NCBI RefSeq assembly: GCF_006438925.1
Contig: NZ_RCZA01000006.1
Location: forward strand, 186,001-250,000
Length of the DNA: 64,000 bases
From: Pseudomonas mandelii
GTDB lineage: Bacteria; Pseudomonadota; Gammaproteobacteria; Pseudomonadales; Pseudomonadaceae
Direction: 5' to 3'
Shown here piece by piece: positions 29,231 to 39,319 of this stretch. The translations under genes and the position numbers were made by a program. The notes beneath the pieces were generated by a model, which saw nothing but the letters and a program-made list of their open reading frames with translations, was not told the origin of the DNA and made no database searches. The first letter of the stretch is position 1. Each line of letters opens with the position of its first letter.

Positions 29231-30802
29231 TCAACGATCCGAACGCAGCAGTGCCTCGACACCGCCCTCCATCGACAGCACCGCCGAGCGGTTTCGCCCT
29301 GAATGCTTGGCTTGATACAGCGCCGCATCCGCACGTTCGATGAATACTTCCATGCTGTCCCGCCCCGTCGGCACAAACGAATAACAACCCAGACTGACCG
29401 TCACGAAGCCCGACGGTGAACCGCTGTGGATGATGTTCTTGTCCATGACACTGCGGCGGATCTGCTCGGCAATCACCATCGCGCCGTGAATGTCGGTGTC
29501 GGGCAGCAATACCGCAAATTCCTCACCGCCGTACCGCACGGCCAAATCGGCTTTTCGATGGCAGCATCCCTTCACCGCCCGCGCCACTTCAGCCAGGCAA
29601 TGGTCCCCGGCTACGTGGCCGTAAGCGTCGTTGTAGCGCTTGAAGTAATCGATATCGAGCATGATCAGGCTCAGCGAACTCGACTGCCGGGCGCCACGGC
29701 CGAACTCGATGTCCAGCGCTCCCTCGAACAGCCGGCGATTGCCCAGGCCGGTCAGGCTGTCGTGGGTCGCGATCAGCTTCAACGCTTCCTTTGCCTTGCG
29801 CAAATCCGCCTCGACCTGTTCGCCGACACGCACCTGATAAAGGAACATCCAACCGAACAGCCCCACGCCCAACACCACCAGGGCAACGATGACTGTGGAG
29901 CGAAATGCCGTGTCGTACCAATCCTTGAGAATCGATTCCCTGGACGAGGCGGCAGACACGACCAATGGATAAGAGTCGAGCTGACGGTAGCCATGCAACC
30001 GCACAACCCCATCGACCAGCGAGCTGAACATCGCGTTACCGGAAGGCGCGTTGGGCAGCAATTTCTCGAAGATCTCGCTCTTGGCCAGTGATGTGCCAAT
30101 CTGCGACTCCACAAACGGCCGTCGCGCCAGCAGCGTTCCGTCGGTCAATCCCAAAAACATCGAACCGTTGTCATCAATGCTGAAGCTTTTGAAGAACTGA
30201 TCGAAGTACGCCATCTTGATACCGGCCAACAAGACGCCCTGGAAATTGCCATTCTTGTCGTTCACACGCTTGGATACCGGAATGATCCACTCGCCATTTT
30301 CCCGACTGCGAATTGCCGGCCCGATGTGCGCCAGGGAGGAGACGTTCTGCTGGTGGAACTTGAAATAATCGCGATCCGCCACACCTGGTCCGCGTGGCAG
30401 GTCGTCGAAAGAGGTAACGACCCACTGCCCCTTTTGGTCGAACAGAAATATCCCGTGCAATTGATTCAGCGCCTGCACCCGCCGGGCGAACGTTTTCTGC
30501 AAGCGTGCCTTTTGGGGCGCGCCGAAACCGTCAGCCTGAATCCAGTCGGTCAGACTGGTCAGTACCAGATCGGCTTGCATGAAGGTGTCTTCGGCTTGTT
30601 GCGCCATGGCCCGCGTCAGGTTTGATGACGCCACTTGCGCCAATGCCAGGTCATGCCGGCGCGATTGCTCCAGTTGCAGGTAAAGCAAACCGCACAGGCT
30701 CAGGCACACGACCGCGATAAACAGCACCGCCGCTTTGCGCAGAGGTAACCGTTTCAACGTGACGCCGGTGGCGATGTGCGGATCGTGAAGAGGGATAGGC
30801 AA
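29231..30802 (-). CDS. Membrane diguanylate cyclase with dCache-type sensor
   Basis: 523 residues. TM1 at about 24-44 (AAVLFIAVVCLSLCGLLYLQ), a periplasmic dCache/PDC sensor with the RDYFKFHQ motif at about 140-147, TM2 near 310-330 (STVIVALVVLGVGLFGWMFL), then GGDEF. The signature is GGEEF with RKAD exactly five residues upstream (I-site), so it should be an active, feedback-inhibited cyclase. No EAL domain. The ligand of the sensor cannot be told, though small organic acids or amino acids are typical of this fold. Confidence 0.91.
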   Translation of the reverse strand: MPIPLHDPHIATGVTLKRLPLRKAAVLFIAVVCLSLCGLLYLQLEQSRRHDLALAQVASSNLTRAMAQQAEDTFMQADLVLTSLTDWIQADGFGAPQKARLQKTFARRVQALNQLHGIFLFDQKGQWVVTSFDDLPRGPGVADRDYFKFHQQNVSSLAHIGPAIRSRENGEWIIPVSKRVNDKNGNFQGVLLAGIKMAYFDQFFKSFSIDDNGSMFLGLTDGTLLARRPFVESQIGTSLAKSEIFEKLLPNAPSGNAMFSSLVDGVVRLHGYRQLDSYPLVVSAASSRESILKDWYDTAFRSTVIVALVVLGVGLFGWMFLYQVRVGEQVEADLRKAKEALKLIATHDSLTGLGNRRLFEGALDIEFGRGARQSSSLSLIMLDIDYFKRYNDAYGHVAGDHCLAEVARAVKGCCHRKADLAVRYGGEEFAVLLPDTDIHGAMVIAEQIRRSVMDKNIIHSGSPSGFVTVSLGCYSFVPTGRDSMEVFIERADAALYQAKHSGRNRSAVLSMEGGVEALLRSDR

Positions 30803-30867
30803 AAGCTCGTCCTGTAAGGGTAAGGCATGGGTAACACCCCAAAACCCTTATTTTTTGTGAGCTTAGT

Positions 30868-31659
30868 CTACGAGGGGGTATGGGGCAAATGTCCTTTGGC
30901 TAGCCGCCGCATCGCACTGTGCAAATGCGCCCGAGCACTTTCTGCATCCCCCAGGCGCATTTGCTCATAGGCCCGCTGGGCAATCTCATGGGGCACCGGC
31001 TTGAGTTCGCGCTGGGTCGCCATCGCCATCAACTGCACTTGGGCGGCACGTTCAAGGTAATACAGATCATCCCAGGCTTCGGCGATGGTTGGCCCGGCGA
31101 CGATCACCCCGTGATTCTTCAAAAACAGAATGTCGGCATCGCCCATAACGCTGGCAATCCGGTCGCCTTCAGACTCGTCGAGCGCCAGACCGTTGTAGTC
31201 CTCGTCCACCGCCGTACGGCCGTAGAATTTCAAGGCCGTTTGCCCCAGCCACAACAACGGCGGACCTTGCAGCAGGCACAACGCCGTGGCGTGCGGCATA
31301 TGCGTGTGAAACGCCACTTTCACCCTCGGCAGCTGTTTGTGCAGTCGCGCGTGGATATAGAACGCGGTCGCTTCCGGCAGCCCTTCGCCCATCACAACGT
31401 TGCCGTGAAAATCGCAGACCAGCAGGTTGTCAGCGGTGACCTCTTCGAACGCGTAGCCGTAGGGGTTCACAAAAAACAGATCATCGCGGCCTGGCACCAT
31501 GGCGGAAAAATGGTTACAGATGCCCTCCTCCAATCCGTAAAGCGCCGCCAGTTGAAAGCACGCTGCCAATTCCGTGCGAGCGGTGATGACGGCCTCCGAA
31601 TCGAGATTCAGATCGGCGTAACGCGAGGGGCGGGAACTGCCTGCAAGGGTATGTGCCAT
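30868..31659 (-). CDS. Class II aldolase/adducin-family protein
   Basis: 263 residues. The Zn-binding His pair is in VAFHTHMPHATAL (about 115-127) and the third His in LKNHGVIVAG (about 184). NHFSAMVPGRDDLFFVNPYG is the family's substrate-phosphate region. Members include aldolases and epimerases; the specific substrate is unknown. It is followed after 65 bases by the cyclase gene and is divergent from a decayed LysR gene, which may once have regulated it. Confidence 0.87.
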   Translation of the reverse strand: MAHTLAGSSRPSRYADLNLDSEAVITARTELAACFQLAALYGLEEGICNHFSAMVPGRDDLFFVNPYGYAFEEVTADNLLVCDFHGNVVMGEGLPEATAFYIHARLHKQLPRVKVAFHTHMPHATALCLLQGPPLLWLGQTALKFYGRTAVDEDYNGLALDESEGDRIASVMGDADILFLKNHGVIVAGPTIAEAWDDLYYLERAAQVQLMAMATQRELKPVPHEIAQRAYEQMRLGDAESARAHLHSAMRRLAKGHLPHTPS

Positions 31660-31724
31660 GACGACTCCGTGTTTTACCAGCCAAGGGATGTGAACAAGGG
31701 TACGACCTGATCCAGCGTGCTTAA

Positions 31725-32423
31725 TATCGCATTGATCGGACCGGGCAGAACGTCAGTGTCACCGAGCATGGCGAACTGCTGATTCACTATGCCCGGCGCT
31801 TGCTGGCGCTGTCCTCGGAGGCGGTTGAAGCATTGGCCAGTGACCTCGATCTGGAGATCCTGCGCATTGGCGTACCGGAGGATTTCGACGCCAGGCGCCT
31901 GGCAGTCATTCTCGCCGGCTTCAATCGGGCCAGACCTGAAGCGCGCCTGGAAACTATCAGCGGCATGAGCGCCGATCTCAAACAGAAACTGAGCGCGGGC
32001 GCCCTCGACATTGCATTGGTCAAGCGCGAACCGGACAGCGGGCCGTGCTGGGCAGCCTGGCCGGAAGTGTTGGTGTGGGTCAAAGGCGCAGGCGTGGATT
32101 CAGCCAACGGGGTATTGCCATTGGCGCTGTTCCCGCAGGGCTGCATTTACCGTCAACGGGCCATTCACCTGCTGGATGTGGCTCAGCGGCCCTGGCGGGT
32201 TGCGTTTGGCAGTCATAGCCTGACGGGCATTCAGGCGGCGGTGGCTTCAGGTCTGGGCGTATCGGTGCTGCCCGCTTCGGCGGTATTACCTGAGCACAGC
32301 GTGTGCACCGACCTGCCCGAATTGCCGCCGACGGAGTTGGCGTTGATCAGCCGCGAGGGAGCACTGACCGGGTTGCAACGGACGTTGGTGGAGTTTTTGC
32401 GGGACGAGCTGGGACAGGCATGA
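31725..32423 (+). pseudogene. LysR-family regulator lacking its DNA-binding domain
   Basis: The reading frame opens after TAA at 31722-31724 and continues YRIDRTGQNVSVTEHGELLI, which is the LysR linker after the HTH, then the complete effector domain to 32423. The roughly 45 residues of the winged HTH are absent upstream in any frame I could follow. Internal starts (31767 onward, or TTG 31800) would give only an effector domain. The position next to the class II aldolase suggests a former divergent regulator. Ends at an inverted repeat. Confidence 0.75.
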
Positions 32424-32430
32424 TCACAAA

Positions 32431-32457
32431 GAATGGGCGTACCGCGAACGCCCATTC
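32431..32457. terminator. Inverted repeat after the LysR pseudogene
   Basis: GAATGGGCGT-ACCGCGA-ACGCCCATTC, perfect 10-bp stem, between the pseudogene and the convergent lipoprotein gene. T tracts are poor. Confidence 0.6.
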
Positions 32458-32474
32458 CTTCACGAGCATCACCA

Positions 32475-32870
32475 TCAAGGCGTGAGCTTCAAATGCCCGT
32501 TGACTCTCCCATTCTTTGGGTCGACAAACCAATACTCATTATTGGCGACCTTCACTTGGCTGCATTCGGTTGGATACCCTTTTGCTTCGATACAAATAAC
32601 GCCGTCTTTCAATGTCCACTTTTCTTTTTCGGGTTTGTAAGGCGCCATCTCGAACATCTCTACTCCGTTTGGAGCAAAACTCATTGAGTACGGATGACTG
32701 CCTTCTCGGGTGGTGCCATAGAACTTCTTGCCCACTAGCGTGCTGGTGATTTGCCCATCGTCAAGCGTTACCGCTGATGCAGGTACCGGTGGTGGTTCAT
32801 AGTTGCTGGTAGTGACGCAGCCTGCCAGACACACCATCAGGATCAACGCGCCGAACTTTAATAAAGTCAT
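32475..32870 (-). CDS. Small lipoprotein, unknown function
   Basis: 131 residues. Signal peptide with lipobox LAGC (Cys17) after MTLLKFGALILMVC. The mature part has a Pro-rich linker (EPPPVPASA) and a beta-rich domain (TSTLVGKKFYGTTREGSHPY). No named domain recognised. Asp/Glu is not at the +2 position (Val), so outer-membrane sorting is expected. Confidence 0.8.
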   Translation of the reverse strand: MTLLKFGALILMVCLAGCVTTSNYEPPPVPASAVTLDDGQITSTLVGKKFYGTTREGSHPYSMSFAPNGVEMFEMAPYKPEKEKWTLKDGVICIEAKGYPTECSQVKVANNEYWFVDPKNGRVNGHLKLTP

Positions 32871-32987
32871 GCCACACCGTCCTTGTAAGTTCCGGAAGAA
32901 TGTCCGGATAAATCAAAGCTTAGGCGACGCTGATTTGGGATCCGACGCAGGTGCCGAACGGCTGCCGGTCACTTAGTTACAAACAAA

Positions 32988-33013
32988 AAAATGGGCACCC
33001 CGAGGGCGCCCAT
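32988..33013 (-). terminator. Terminator of the 33036 gene
   Basis: ATGGGC-CCC/GGG-GCCCAT stem at 32991-33013 with the T tract TTTTTTT on the minus strand. Some 20 bases after the stop codon of the gene at 33036. Confidence 0.8.
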
Positions 33014-33035
33014 TTGAATAAAGCACGAACAACCT

Positions 33036-33833
33036 TTAGATCAACTTGTCGATCTCATCTAACGTCACTCGGGGAATGAGTTCAACCGGAATCCTTGAAT
33101 CACTGGACAGGTTGTAGACCTGAAAATCATCATCCACGACGTACTTCGACAAGATCTCGAACGACGGCAGGATTCTCGTATAAAAATGCTGATCGAGCAG
33201 GCATGGCGACGCTAACGTGTCGGCCTCTTCGTAAAAACGACTCACAGACTGATTCAAGTCGACGCCTACCAAAAACACCTTGGTAAAGCCCACGTGATAG
33301 GCAATCTGCAAAGCCAGATAAGCCACCGTACGGGCATCAAAAAAACCGCGTTTAAGGTTCTTGCTGAAACCAAGGGTTCTATTGCGGCCATTTCCGAGCT
33401 TGCGACTTCTGATGAGTTCTTTATCGGTCCTGAAAACCAGGTCCGTCCAGGAGAGTTTGGGTGCTCGGCCGAGTAAATACAGTTCGCCCTCAGGCGCTAC
33501 CGTCGTATGCCAGATGTGCTCTTGCCACAATGCAACCCGCTGACTGATGCGCATGGCCTCTGAAAACAGTTCGGGTTGCTGTCGGGAAAAGCCTTGATCC
33601 GTACAGGCATAAAAGAACGGCTTGATACCTGTCCCGGAGAACATGGAAATGGCACCGTTCATGGTGATCATCGGAACGTCTGCAAACTTTTCCAGCGGAA
33701 AATCTTTAGCGGACGCCCCCGAGGCAATGATAAACACGGCACCTTTTTGGATGTTGCGGCACTCATCGAGGTCATGCCCATCAAGCATACCTGTGTTGAG
33801 TAACGGTTTTTTTTGCGCAACATCCATCTTCAA
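33036..33833 (-). CDS. Unrecognised 265-residue protein, DUF115-like N-terminus
   Basis: Soluble protein. GAVFIIASGASAKDFPLEKF followed by PMITMNGAISMF resembles the nucleotide-sugar-like binding start of DUF115 and related glycan-modification proteins ('GPSLK' type loop). GFTKVFLVGVDLN is a second Rossmann-like strand-loop. Similar proteins occur in LPS or flagellin glycan loci, but there is no such locus here: neighbours are a lipoprotein and an L,D-transpeptidase. Base composition is lower in GC than its neighbours. Function not assigned. Confidence 0.75.
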   Translation of the reverse strand: MKMDVAQKKPLLNTGMLDGHDLDECRNIQKGAVFIIASGASAKDFPLEKFADVPMITMNGAISMFSGTGIKPFFYACTDQGFSRQQPELFSEAMRISQRVALWQEHIWHTTVAPEGELYLLGRAPKLSWTDLVFRTDKELIRSRKLGNGRNRTLGFSKNLKRGFFDARTVAYLALQIAYHVGFTKVFLVGVDLNQSVSRFYEEADTLASPCLLDQHFYTRILPSFEILSKYVVDDDFQVYNLSSDSRIPVELIPRVTLDEIDKLI

Positions 33834-34015
33834 CTTCCTATCCTTTCACATCGAGTGACTATTTTGCATTGTGATAGTTTTCAACGGGCGAGCCAACCTT
33901 TTGGCTTCGTCAACCCCTGAATCTGCGACGGAGCGGAAAGGTTGACGCAGAGCGCTTGCATCGTTGGTGCATCGATGACCTGCCCGTTACATACGGATAG
34001 CAGGTCCCGCTTCCT

Positions 34016-35773
34016 TCACGGCCATTGCCGGTTTTGCCCCGTCGCGACAGCAGAAGTTCCTGCTCGTCGCACATCCAGAACAGGCAGTTCCGAAGGCAGA
34101 TTCAACCCCCGCAGTACCGCGGAATCGTACCCGTATACATCGGGTTTAAACATCACTCGACCATCGTTACTCAGGTCCACCGTCCAGTAAGCCAAAAGCA
34201 CCGGCACCTTCACGGGAAGCCTGATGTTTTCGGTCTTGCCGTTCGCCAGTTGAGCCTGTATCCCGGCGCTGTTCCAACGAACCGGGTCGTTGAACAGCAG
34301 CTCTACCAACTGCAGCGGGTTCTCCACCCGTATGCAGCCTGAACTGGTGGCACGGCGCGATTGCGCAAACAACTCGCGATGCGGCGTGTCGTGGAGGTAA
34401 ATCGAATATTCATTGGGAAACCGAATGGCCACCTGCCCGAGCGAGCTGTCCGGGCCTGCATCCTGTCGTAGCGTGATACCGCGCGCATTACTCCAGTCGA
34501 CGGTCGCTGGATCGAGCACATTCCCCTCTCGATCAAGCGCTCTTATCCGGTTGGCCGCAAGGTAGCCGGGATCTCTTTGAATCTTCGGCAGCAAATCTTT
34601 GACGAGGATCGTCGGTGGCACGGTCCAGGTGGGGTTGAACGTTACGTAAGTAATCTCGGATTGAAACACCGGCGTACTGCGGAACGGCTTACCGACCTGA
34701 ACCCGGGACCGCCATATCGCCTTACCGTCGCGATAAAGCGCCACTTTGTAACCCGCAATATCAACGATGACAAAAGTGCCCTGAAGTTTGAACAACAACC
34801 AACGTGCGCGCTCCATGTTCACCCGAACCTGGTCTATCCGCGCCTCTACGGGCACATTCAACGCAGCCAGTGTCGCGGCCCCCGCCACGCCATCCGCCCC
34901 CAGGTATTGCTCGGTTTGATACTTTTTCACCGCCGCAGCGACGCTGTCGTCGTAATCAGTGCGCTGCTTCTTTGATGGGGCCAGATAACCGCCTGCCACC
35001 AACCGTGCTCGCAACTGCGCGACAGAGGCATCGTCCATACCTGGCTTGAGCGATTGGCCTTCGGCAATCTTCGGCCAGCCGCCAGCATCCCGAACCTTGC
35101 GCAGTTGCGCCAGACCCACGCGCAGGCTGCGATAAACCGCCTCTTGTGGCGGCGCTTGAGCAAAGGCGCGTGCAACGTCATGAGCATCGAGCGCTGCGAA
35201 CAGGTTGTTCATGTCTCCACGAGGATCGGCACCGACGGGGTCGAAGTTCCAATGGATGTCCAGACGCGAAGGGTCAACCTTGCCGCGCCGTAATTGCAGC
35301 AGCGCCGTGATAAAGGTCCGGGTCGCCGCGATATCGAACGCCGCCCGTTGCGCCACCGTCGGCTCCGCTGCCTGCATCGACGCTCTGGCGTTCGCCAACT
35401 CATCAATATGAAAGTCCGCAGGGTCCAACCCATCGGCCTGGGTCTCGCTCAGGCTTTTCAATAACTGGATGACATCGCTGTCGTTCGCCCAGGCCGAGCG
35501 ATAACCCCGATGCATGTAAAAATCCATGACCACGCGACTCGGATCCACCCGTCGATGGCCACGGGAAGTGAGCAAGGGTGGAAACGATGAACTCAATGGC
35601 TCAAGTGCCGCCTGAATCGTTTGAGCGACGTAATCGTCAGGTGCCGCGCCAGTTCTGCTGATGACGGCAGATACCGCCTCAATCGGCGAAGTTTCTGCGA
35701 AAGCTGCGCCGCTGATCAGAAAGCCCATAAAAAAGATGCGGCTTATGACGAATAACCTTGTTAATTGCCCCAT
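34016..35773 (-). CDS. L,D-transpeptidase, YcbB/LdtD type
   Basis: 585 residues. N-terminal signal peptide (ISRIFFMGFLISGAAFAETS), a scaffold/peptidoglycan-binding domain in the first half (residue ~245-300, AQLRARLVAGGYLAPSKKQR and QTEQYLGADGVAGAATLAAL) and a C-terminal YkuD catalytic domain. The active-site motif is HDTPHRELFAQSRRATSSGC followed by IRV, with Cys as nucleophile and the capping-type length of LdtD. It should form 3-3 cross-links in the periplasm. Divergent from another, different L,D-transpeptidase. Confidence 0.92.
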   Translation of the reverse strand: MGQLTRLFVISRIFFMGFLISGAAFAETSPIEAVSAVISRTGAAPDDYVAQTIQAALEPLSSSFPPLLTSRGHRRVDPSRVVMDFYMHRGYRSAWANDSDVIQLLKSLSETQADGLDPADFHIDELANARASMQAAEPTVAQRAAFDIAATRTFITALLQLRRGKVDPSRLDIHWNFDPVGADPRGDMNNLFAALDAHDVARAFAQAPPQEAVYRSLRVGLAQLRKVRDAGGWPKIAEGQSLKPGMDDASVAQLRARLVAGGYLAPSKKQRTDYDDSVAAAVKKYQTEQYLGADGVAGAATLAALNVPVEARIDQVRVNMERARWLLFKLQGTFVIVDIAGYKVALYRDGKAIWRSRVQVGKPFRSTPVFQSEITYVTFNPTWTVPPTILVKDLLPKIQRDPGYLAANRIRALDREGNVLDPATVDWSNARGITLRQDAGPDSSLGQVAIRFPNEYSIYLHDTPHRELFAQSRRATSSGCIRVENPLQLVELLFNDPVRWNSAGIQAQLANGKTENIRLPVKVPVLLAYWTVDLSNDGRVMFKPDVYGYDSAVLRGLNLPSELPVLDVRRAGTSAVATGQNRQWP

Positions 35774-35854
35774 GGATAATCCTTAATCGCCCCGTATTCA
35801 ACGGCTAGCATCCTGCGCACTGCTAGACTCGAAACATTAATGTGAGACTTACAT

Positions 35855-36559
35855 ATGGCACTAGACCGCTTTGGTTTCCTATTCTCGGCCTTGCTGCTGA
35901 CGTTAGTTTCGGTACCGGCAGCCTACGCCGATTCGCTTGAAGCCGCGCTGCTCAAAGCAGCACCTGGCGCCAACGCCAAAGTCATCGGGCTGGCCGTACG
36001 CGCTACCCAATGCAGCTTGGCCCAAGGTAAAGCACCTGTCCAAAGACTTGCTGTCATCGACTACTCACTGCCTTCGACCGAACAACGGTTGTGGGTGTTC
36101 GATCTGAAGAAACGTAAATTACTGTTCCACGAACTGGTTGCCCATGGTCGCAACAGCGGCGAGAACATGGCGGTCAAGTTCTCCAACCAGAATGAAAGCT
36201 TTGCCACCAGCCTCGGTTTGTACCGCACCCAGTCGAGCTATGTCGGCCAGAACGGTTATTCCTTGCGCATGGAAGGTCTGGAGCCGGGTTTCAATGACAA
36301 CGCATTTGAGCGGGCGATCGTTATTCACGGGGCGCCCTATGTCAGTCCGGTTCTTGCCCGAGCGAATGGCCGGATCGGTAGAAGCCTGGGTTGTCCGGCT
36401 GTGCGGCCGGCGATTGCGCATAAGTTGATTGATTCGATGAAAGATGGGCAGTTGTTGTTTTCTTACTATCCGGATCAGCGCTGGTTGAAGTCGTCTTCGT
36501 ATATCAATTGCGGTAGCGGCACTGTGGCCGCAGCGTCAACGCCCGGTACACGCCAATAA
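35855..36559 (+). CDS. Murein L,D-transpeptidase catalytic-domain protein
   Basis: 234 residues. Signal peptide (FGFLFSALLLTLVSVPAAYA) and one catalytic domain: VIHGAPYVSP with the His, and GRSLGCPAVRPAIAHKLID with the Cys (about 182). This is the shorter YkuD_2-like class; it lacks the peptidoglycan-binding part of its divergent neighbour. It may act on cross-links or attach proteins. Ends before the copper operon. Confidence 0.88.
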   Translation: MALDRFGFLFSALLLTLVSVPAAYADSLEAALLKAAPGANAKVIGLAVRATQCSLAQGKAPVQRLAVIDYSLPSTEQRLWVFDLKKRKLLFHELVAHGRNSGENMAVKFSNQNESFATSLGLYRTQSSYVGQNGYSLRMEGLEPGFNDNAFERAIVIHGAPYVSPVLARANGRIGRSLGCPAVRPAIAHKLIDSMKDGQLLFSYYPDQRWLKSSSYINCGSGTVAAASTPGTRQ

Positions 36560-36573
36560 ATACGGCATGAACC

Positions 36574-36588
36574 TGTCAAAACTGTAAT
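36574..36588 (+). promoter_or_regulatory. Candidate CopR box upstream of copA
   Basis: TGTCA-AAAC-TGTAAT, 80 bases before the copA start. The half-site TGTAA and the four-base spacing recur at 52900-52913 near copR. Inferred by comparison within this window only. Confidence 0.5.
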
Positions 36589-36667
36589 CCCCGCCTCAGC
36601 CTGCTGAAAGGCACCGCCCGTTAGCCTCGTCGTCAAGCTCTCCACGCTGACGGACCGGGAAAACGGC

Positions 36668-38365
36668 ATGCATTCCAACACATCAAGACGCACCTTCGTG
36701 AAGGGGCTGGCCGTGGGCGGGCTCCTCGGCGGCTTCGGGTTATGGCGCACGCCTGTCTGGGCGGTCACCAGTCCTGGCGCGCCTCAGGTGTTGGAGGGCA
36801 CCGATTTCGACCTGCTCATCGGCGAAACCCCGGTCAACATCACGGGCAACCCGCGTATCGCGATGACCATCAACGGTGGTATTCCCGGGCCCCTTCTGCG
36901 CTGGCGAGAAGGCGACACAGTTACATTGCGGGTGAAGAACAAACTCAAGGACAACACCTCCATTCACTGGCACGGCATCTTGCTGCCAGCCAACATGGAC
37001 GGCGTGCCGGGGCTGAGCTTTCACGGCATCGAGCCAGATGGCATGTATGTCTACCAGTTCAAGGTCCGGCAGAACGGCACTTACTGGTACCACAGCCATT
37101 CGGGATTTCAGGAGCAGTCCGGCGTTTACGGGCCGTTGGTGATTGACGCCAAGGAACCGGAGCCGTTCCAGTACGACCGCGATTACGTGGTGATGCTGAC
37201 CGACTGGACCGATGAAGATCCGGTCGGCCTGATGAAGACGCTGAAAAAGCAGTCCGATTACTACAACTACAACAAGCCCACCGTGGGTGATTTCATCCAC
37301 GACGTCAGCGAGAAAGGTTGGGGTTCCACGATCGCCGATCGAAAGATGTGGGCCGAAATGAAGATGAACCCCACCGACCTGGCCGACGTCAGCGGCGCGA
37401 CTTACACCTACTTGATGAACGGCCAGGCGCCGAACTCGAACTGGACGGGCGTGTTCCGTCCGGGCGAGAAGTTGCGCCTGCGCTTCATCAACGGCTCCGC
37501 CATGACGTATTTCGACGTGCGCATTCCCGGGCTGAAAATGACGGTGGTCGCTGCGGATGGGCTACACGTCAAACCGGTGAGTGTCGATGAGTTTCGCATT
37601 GCGGTGGCGGAGACCTTCGATGTGATTGTCGAGCCGACCGAAGCGGCTTACACCTTGTTCGCCCAGTCGATGGATCGGACTGGCTTTGCACGCGGCACGC
37701 TTGCAGCGAAGGCTGGTTTATCCGCGCCGGTACCGCCGCTGGACCGTCGACCGCTGGTGACCATGGATGACATGGGCATGGGTGGAATGGATCACGGCAG
37801 CATGGCGGGTATGGATCACAGCACCATGGCCATGCCCGGTATGCAGTCTCATCCGGAGACGGAAAAAGACAACCCACTGGTAGACATGCAAGCCATGACC
37901 ACCGCCCCCAAACTCGACGATCCCGGCCTGGGCCTGCGCAACAACGGCCGCCGTGTCCTGACCTATTCCGACCTTCGCAGCACCTTCGAAGACCCGGACG
38001 GCCGCGACCCGAGCCGCACGATTGAACTGCACCTCACCGGCCACATGGAAAAATTTGCCTGGTCGTTCAACGGTGTGAAGTTCTCCGACGCCGAACCTGT
38101 GCGCCTCAAATATGGCGAGCGGGTTCGGGTGGTGCTGGTCAACGACACAATGATGACCCACCCGATCCATCTGCATGGCATGTGGAGCGACCTCGAAGAT
38201 GAGAACGGCGAGTTCATGGTGCGCAAACACACCATCGACATGCCGCCCGGTTCCCGACGCAGCTATCGGGTCACCGCCGATGCGCTCGGCCGCTGGGCCT
38301 ATCACTGCCATCTCCTGTACCACATGGAAATGGGCATGTTCCGTGAAGTTCGCGTGGAAGAATGA
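36668..38365 (+). CDS. copA: Copper-resistance multicopper oxidase
   Basis: 565-residue periplasmic oxidase. A twin-arginine signal ([14 protein letters not shown], residues 5-18) exports it folded. Copper ligands: HWHG (about 100-103), WYHSHSG (about 140-146), HPIHLHG and [13 protein letters not shown] near the C-terminus, all present. A Met-rich insertion with repeated MDHGSM/MDHSTM units lies at about 360-395, typical of CopA/PcoA copper sequestration. First gene of copABCD; its TGA overlaps possible copB start ATG. Confidence 0.95.
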   Translation: MHSNTSRRTFVKGLAVGGLLGGFGLWRTPVWAVTSPGAPQVLEGTDFDLLIGETPVNITGNPRIAMTINGGIPGPLLRWREGDTVTLRVKNKLKDNTSIHWHGILLPANMDGVPGLSFHGIEPDGMYVYQFKVRQNGTYWYHSHSGFQEQSGVYGPLVIDAKEPEPFQYDRDYVVMLTDWTDEDPVGLMKTLKKQSDYYNYNKPTVGDFIHDVSEKGWGSTIADRKMWAEMKMNPTDLADVSGATYTYLMNGQAPNSNWTGVFRPGEKLRLRFINGSAMTYFDVRIPGLKMTVVAADGLHVKPVSVDEFRIAVAETFDVIVEPTEAAYTLFAQSMDRTGFARGTLAAKAGLSAPVPPLDRRPLVTMDDMGMGGMDHGSMAGMDHSTMAMPGMQSHPETEKDNPLVDMQAMTTAPKLDDPGLGLRNNGRRVLTYSDLRSTFEDPDGRDPSRTIELHLTGHMEKFAWSFNGVKFSDAEPVRLKYGERVRVVLVNDTMMTHPIHLHGMWSDLEDENGEFMVRKHTIDMPPGSRRSYRVTADALGRWAYHCHLLYHMEMGMFREVRVEE

Positions 38366-38376
38366 GACGCCTACCC

Positions 38377-39264
38377 ATGACCAGACTCACCCCCCTCTCT
38401 TTGGCACTCGTGACCGCGAGCCTGACACTTTCTTCGGCGATGGCCGCCACCGACGACATGCAGAACATGGATCACAGCCAGATGCAGGGCATGGACCCTA
38501 GCCAAATGCAAAGCATGGACGACGGCCAGATGCAGCCCGCCGCGCCGACCGAAAGCCGCACGCCGATCCCGGCGCTGACCGATGCCGACCGGGCCGCCGT
38601 GTATGCCAGCCCGACCGGCCACGGCGTGCATGACACCGCGCTCAACTATTACTTCCTCGCCGACAAACTCGAATGGCAGGACGCTGACAACGGCAGCACT
38701 CTGGCCTGGGATCTCTCCGGCTGGATCGGCGGCGACATCGATCGCCTGTGGCTGCGCTCCGAAGGCGAACGCACCAACGGCAAAACCGAAGACGCCGAAA
38801 TCCAGGCCCTGTGGGGGCACGCAATCTCCCCGTGGTGGGACGTGGTAACCGGCATTCGCCAGGATTTCAAACCTGGCGACCCGCAAACCTGGGCCGCGTT
38901 CGGCGTGCAAGGCATGGCGCTGTACAACTTCGAAACCGAAGCCACCGCCTTCATCGGTGAAGGCGGCCAAACCGCCGCGCGACTGGAAGGCGACTACGAC
39001 ATCCTGCTGACCAACCGGCTGATCCTGCAGCCGACCGCCGAGCTCAATGTCTACGGCAAAAACGATCCGCAACGGGGTATCGGTTCCGGGTTATCCAACA
39101 CCGAAGCCGGCCTGCGACTGCGCTATGAAATCCGCCGGGAAATCGCGCCCTATATCGGCATGACCTGGAACCGGACCTACGGCAAAACCGCCGACTACGC
39201 CAACGATGAAGGTGAGGATCGCAGCGAAGCACGCCTGGTCCTCGGTGTTCGCCTGTGGTTCTAA
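38377..39264 (+). CDS. copB: Outer-membrane copper resistance protein CopB
   Basis: About 295 residues. Signal peptide [20 protein letters not shown], a Met-rich stretch with [14 protein letters not shown] repeats at about 28-52, then a beta-barrel domain with aromatic strand ends (FEKLEWQD-like pattern), ending in F (LVLGVRLWF), the outer-membrane C-terminal signature. CopB is thought to bind copper and act with CopA at the outer membrane. A start at 38362 overlapping copA is the alternative. Confidence 0.92.
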   Translation: MTRLTPLSLALVTASLTLSSAMAATDDMQNMDHSQMQGMDPSQMQSMDDGQMQPAAPTESRTPIPALTDADRAAVYASPTGHGVHDTALNYYFLADKLEWQDADNGSTLAWDLSGWIGGDIDRLWLRSEGERTNGKTEDAEIQALWGHAISPWWDVVTGIRQDFKPGDPQTWAAFGVQGMALYNFETEATAFIGEGGQTAARLEGDYDILLTNRLILQPTAELNVYGKNDPQRGIGSGLSNTEAGLRLRYEIRREIAPYIGMTWNRTYGKTADYANDEGEDRSEARLVLGVRLWF

Positions 39265-39319
39265 ACGCATTAACTCAACAACCAAAAAAACAACCGCTTA
39301 AAGCGGTAAGAGGCCTTGC

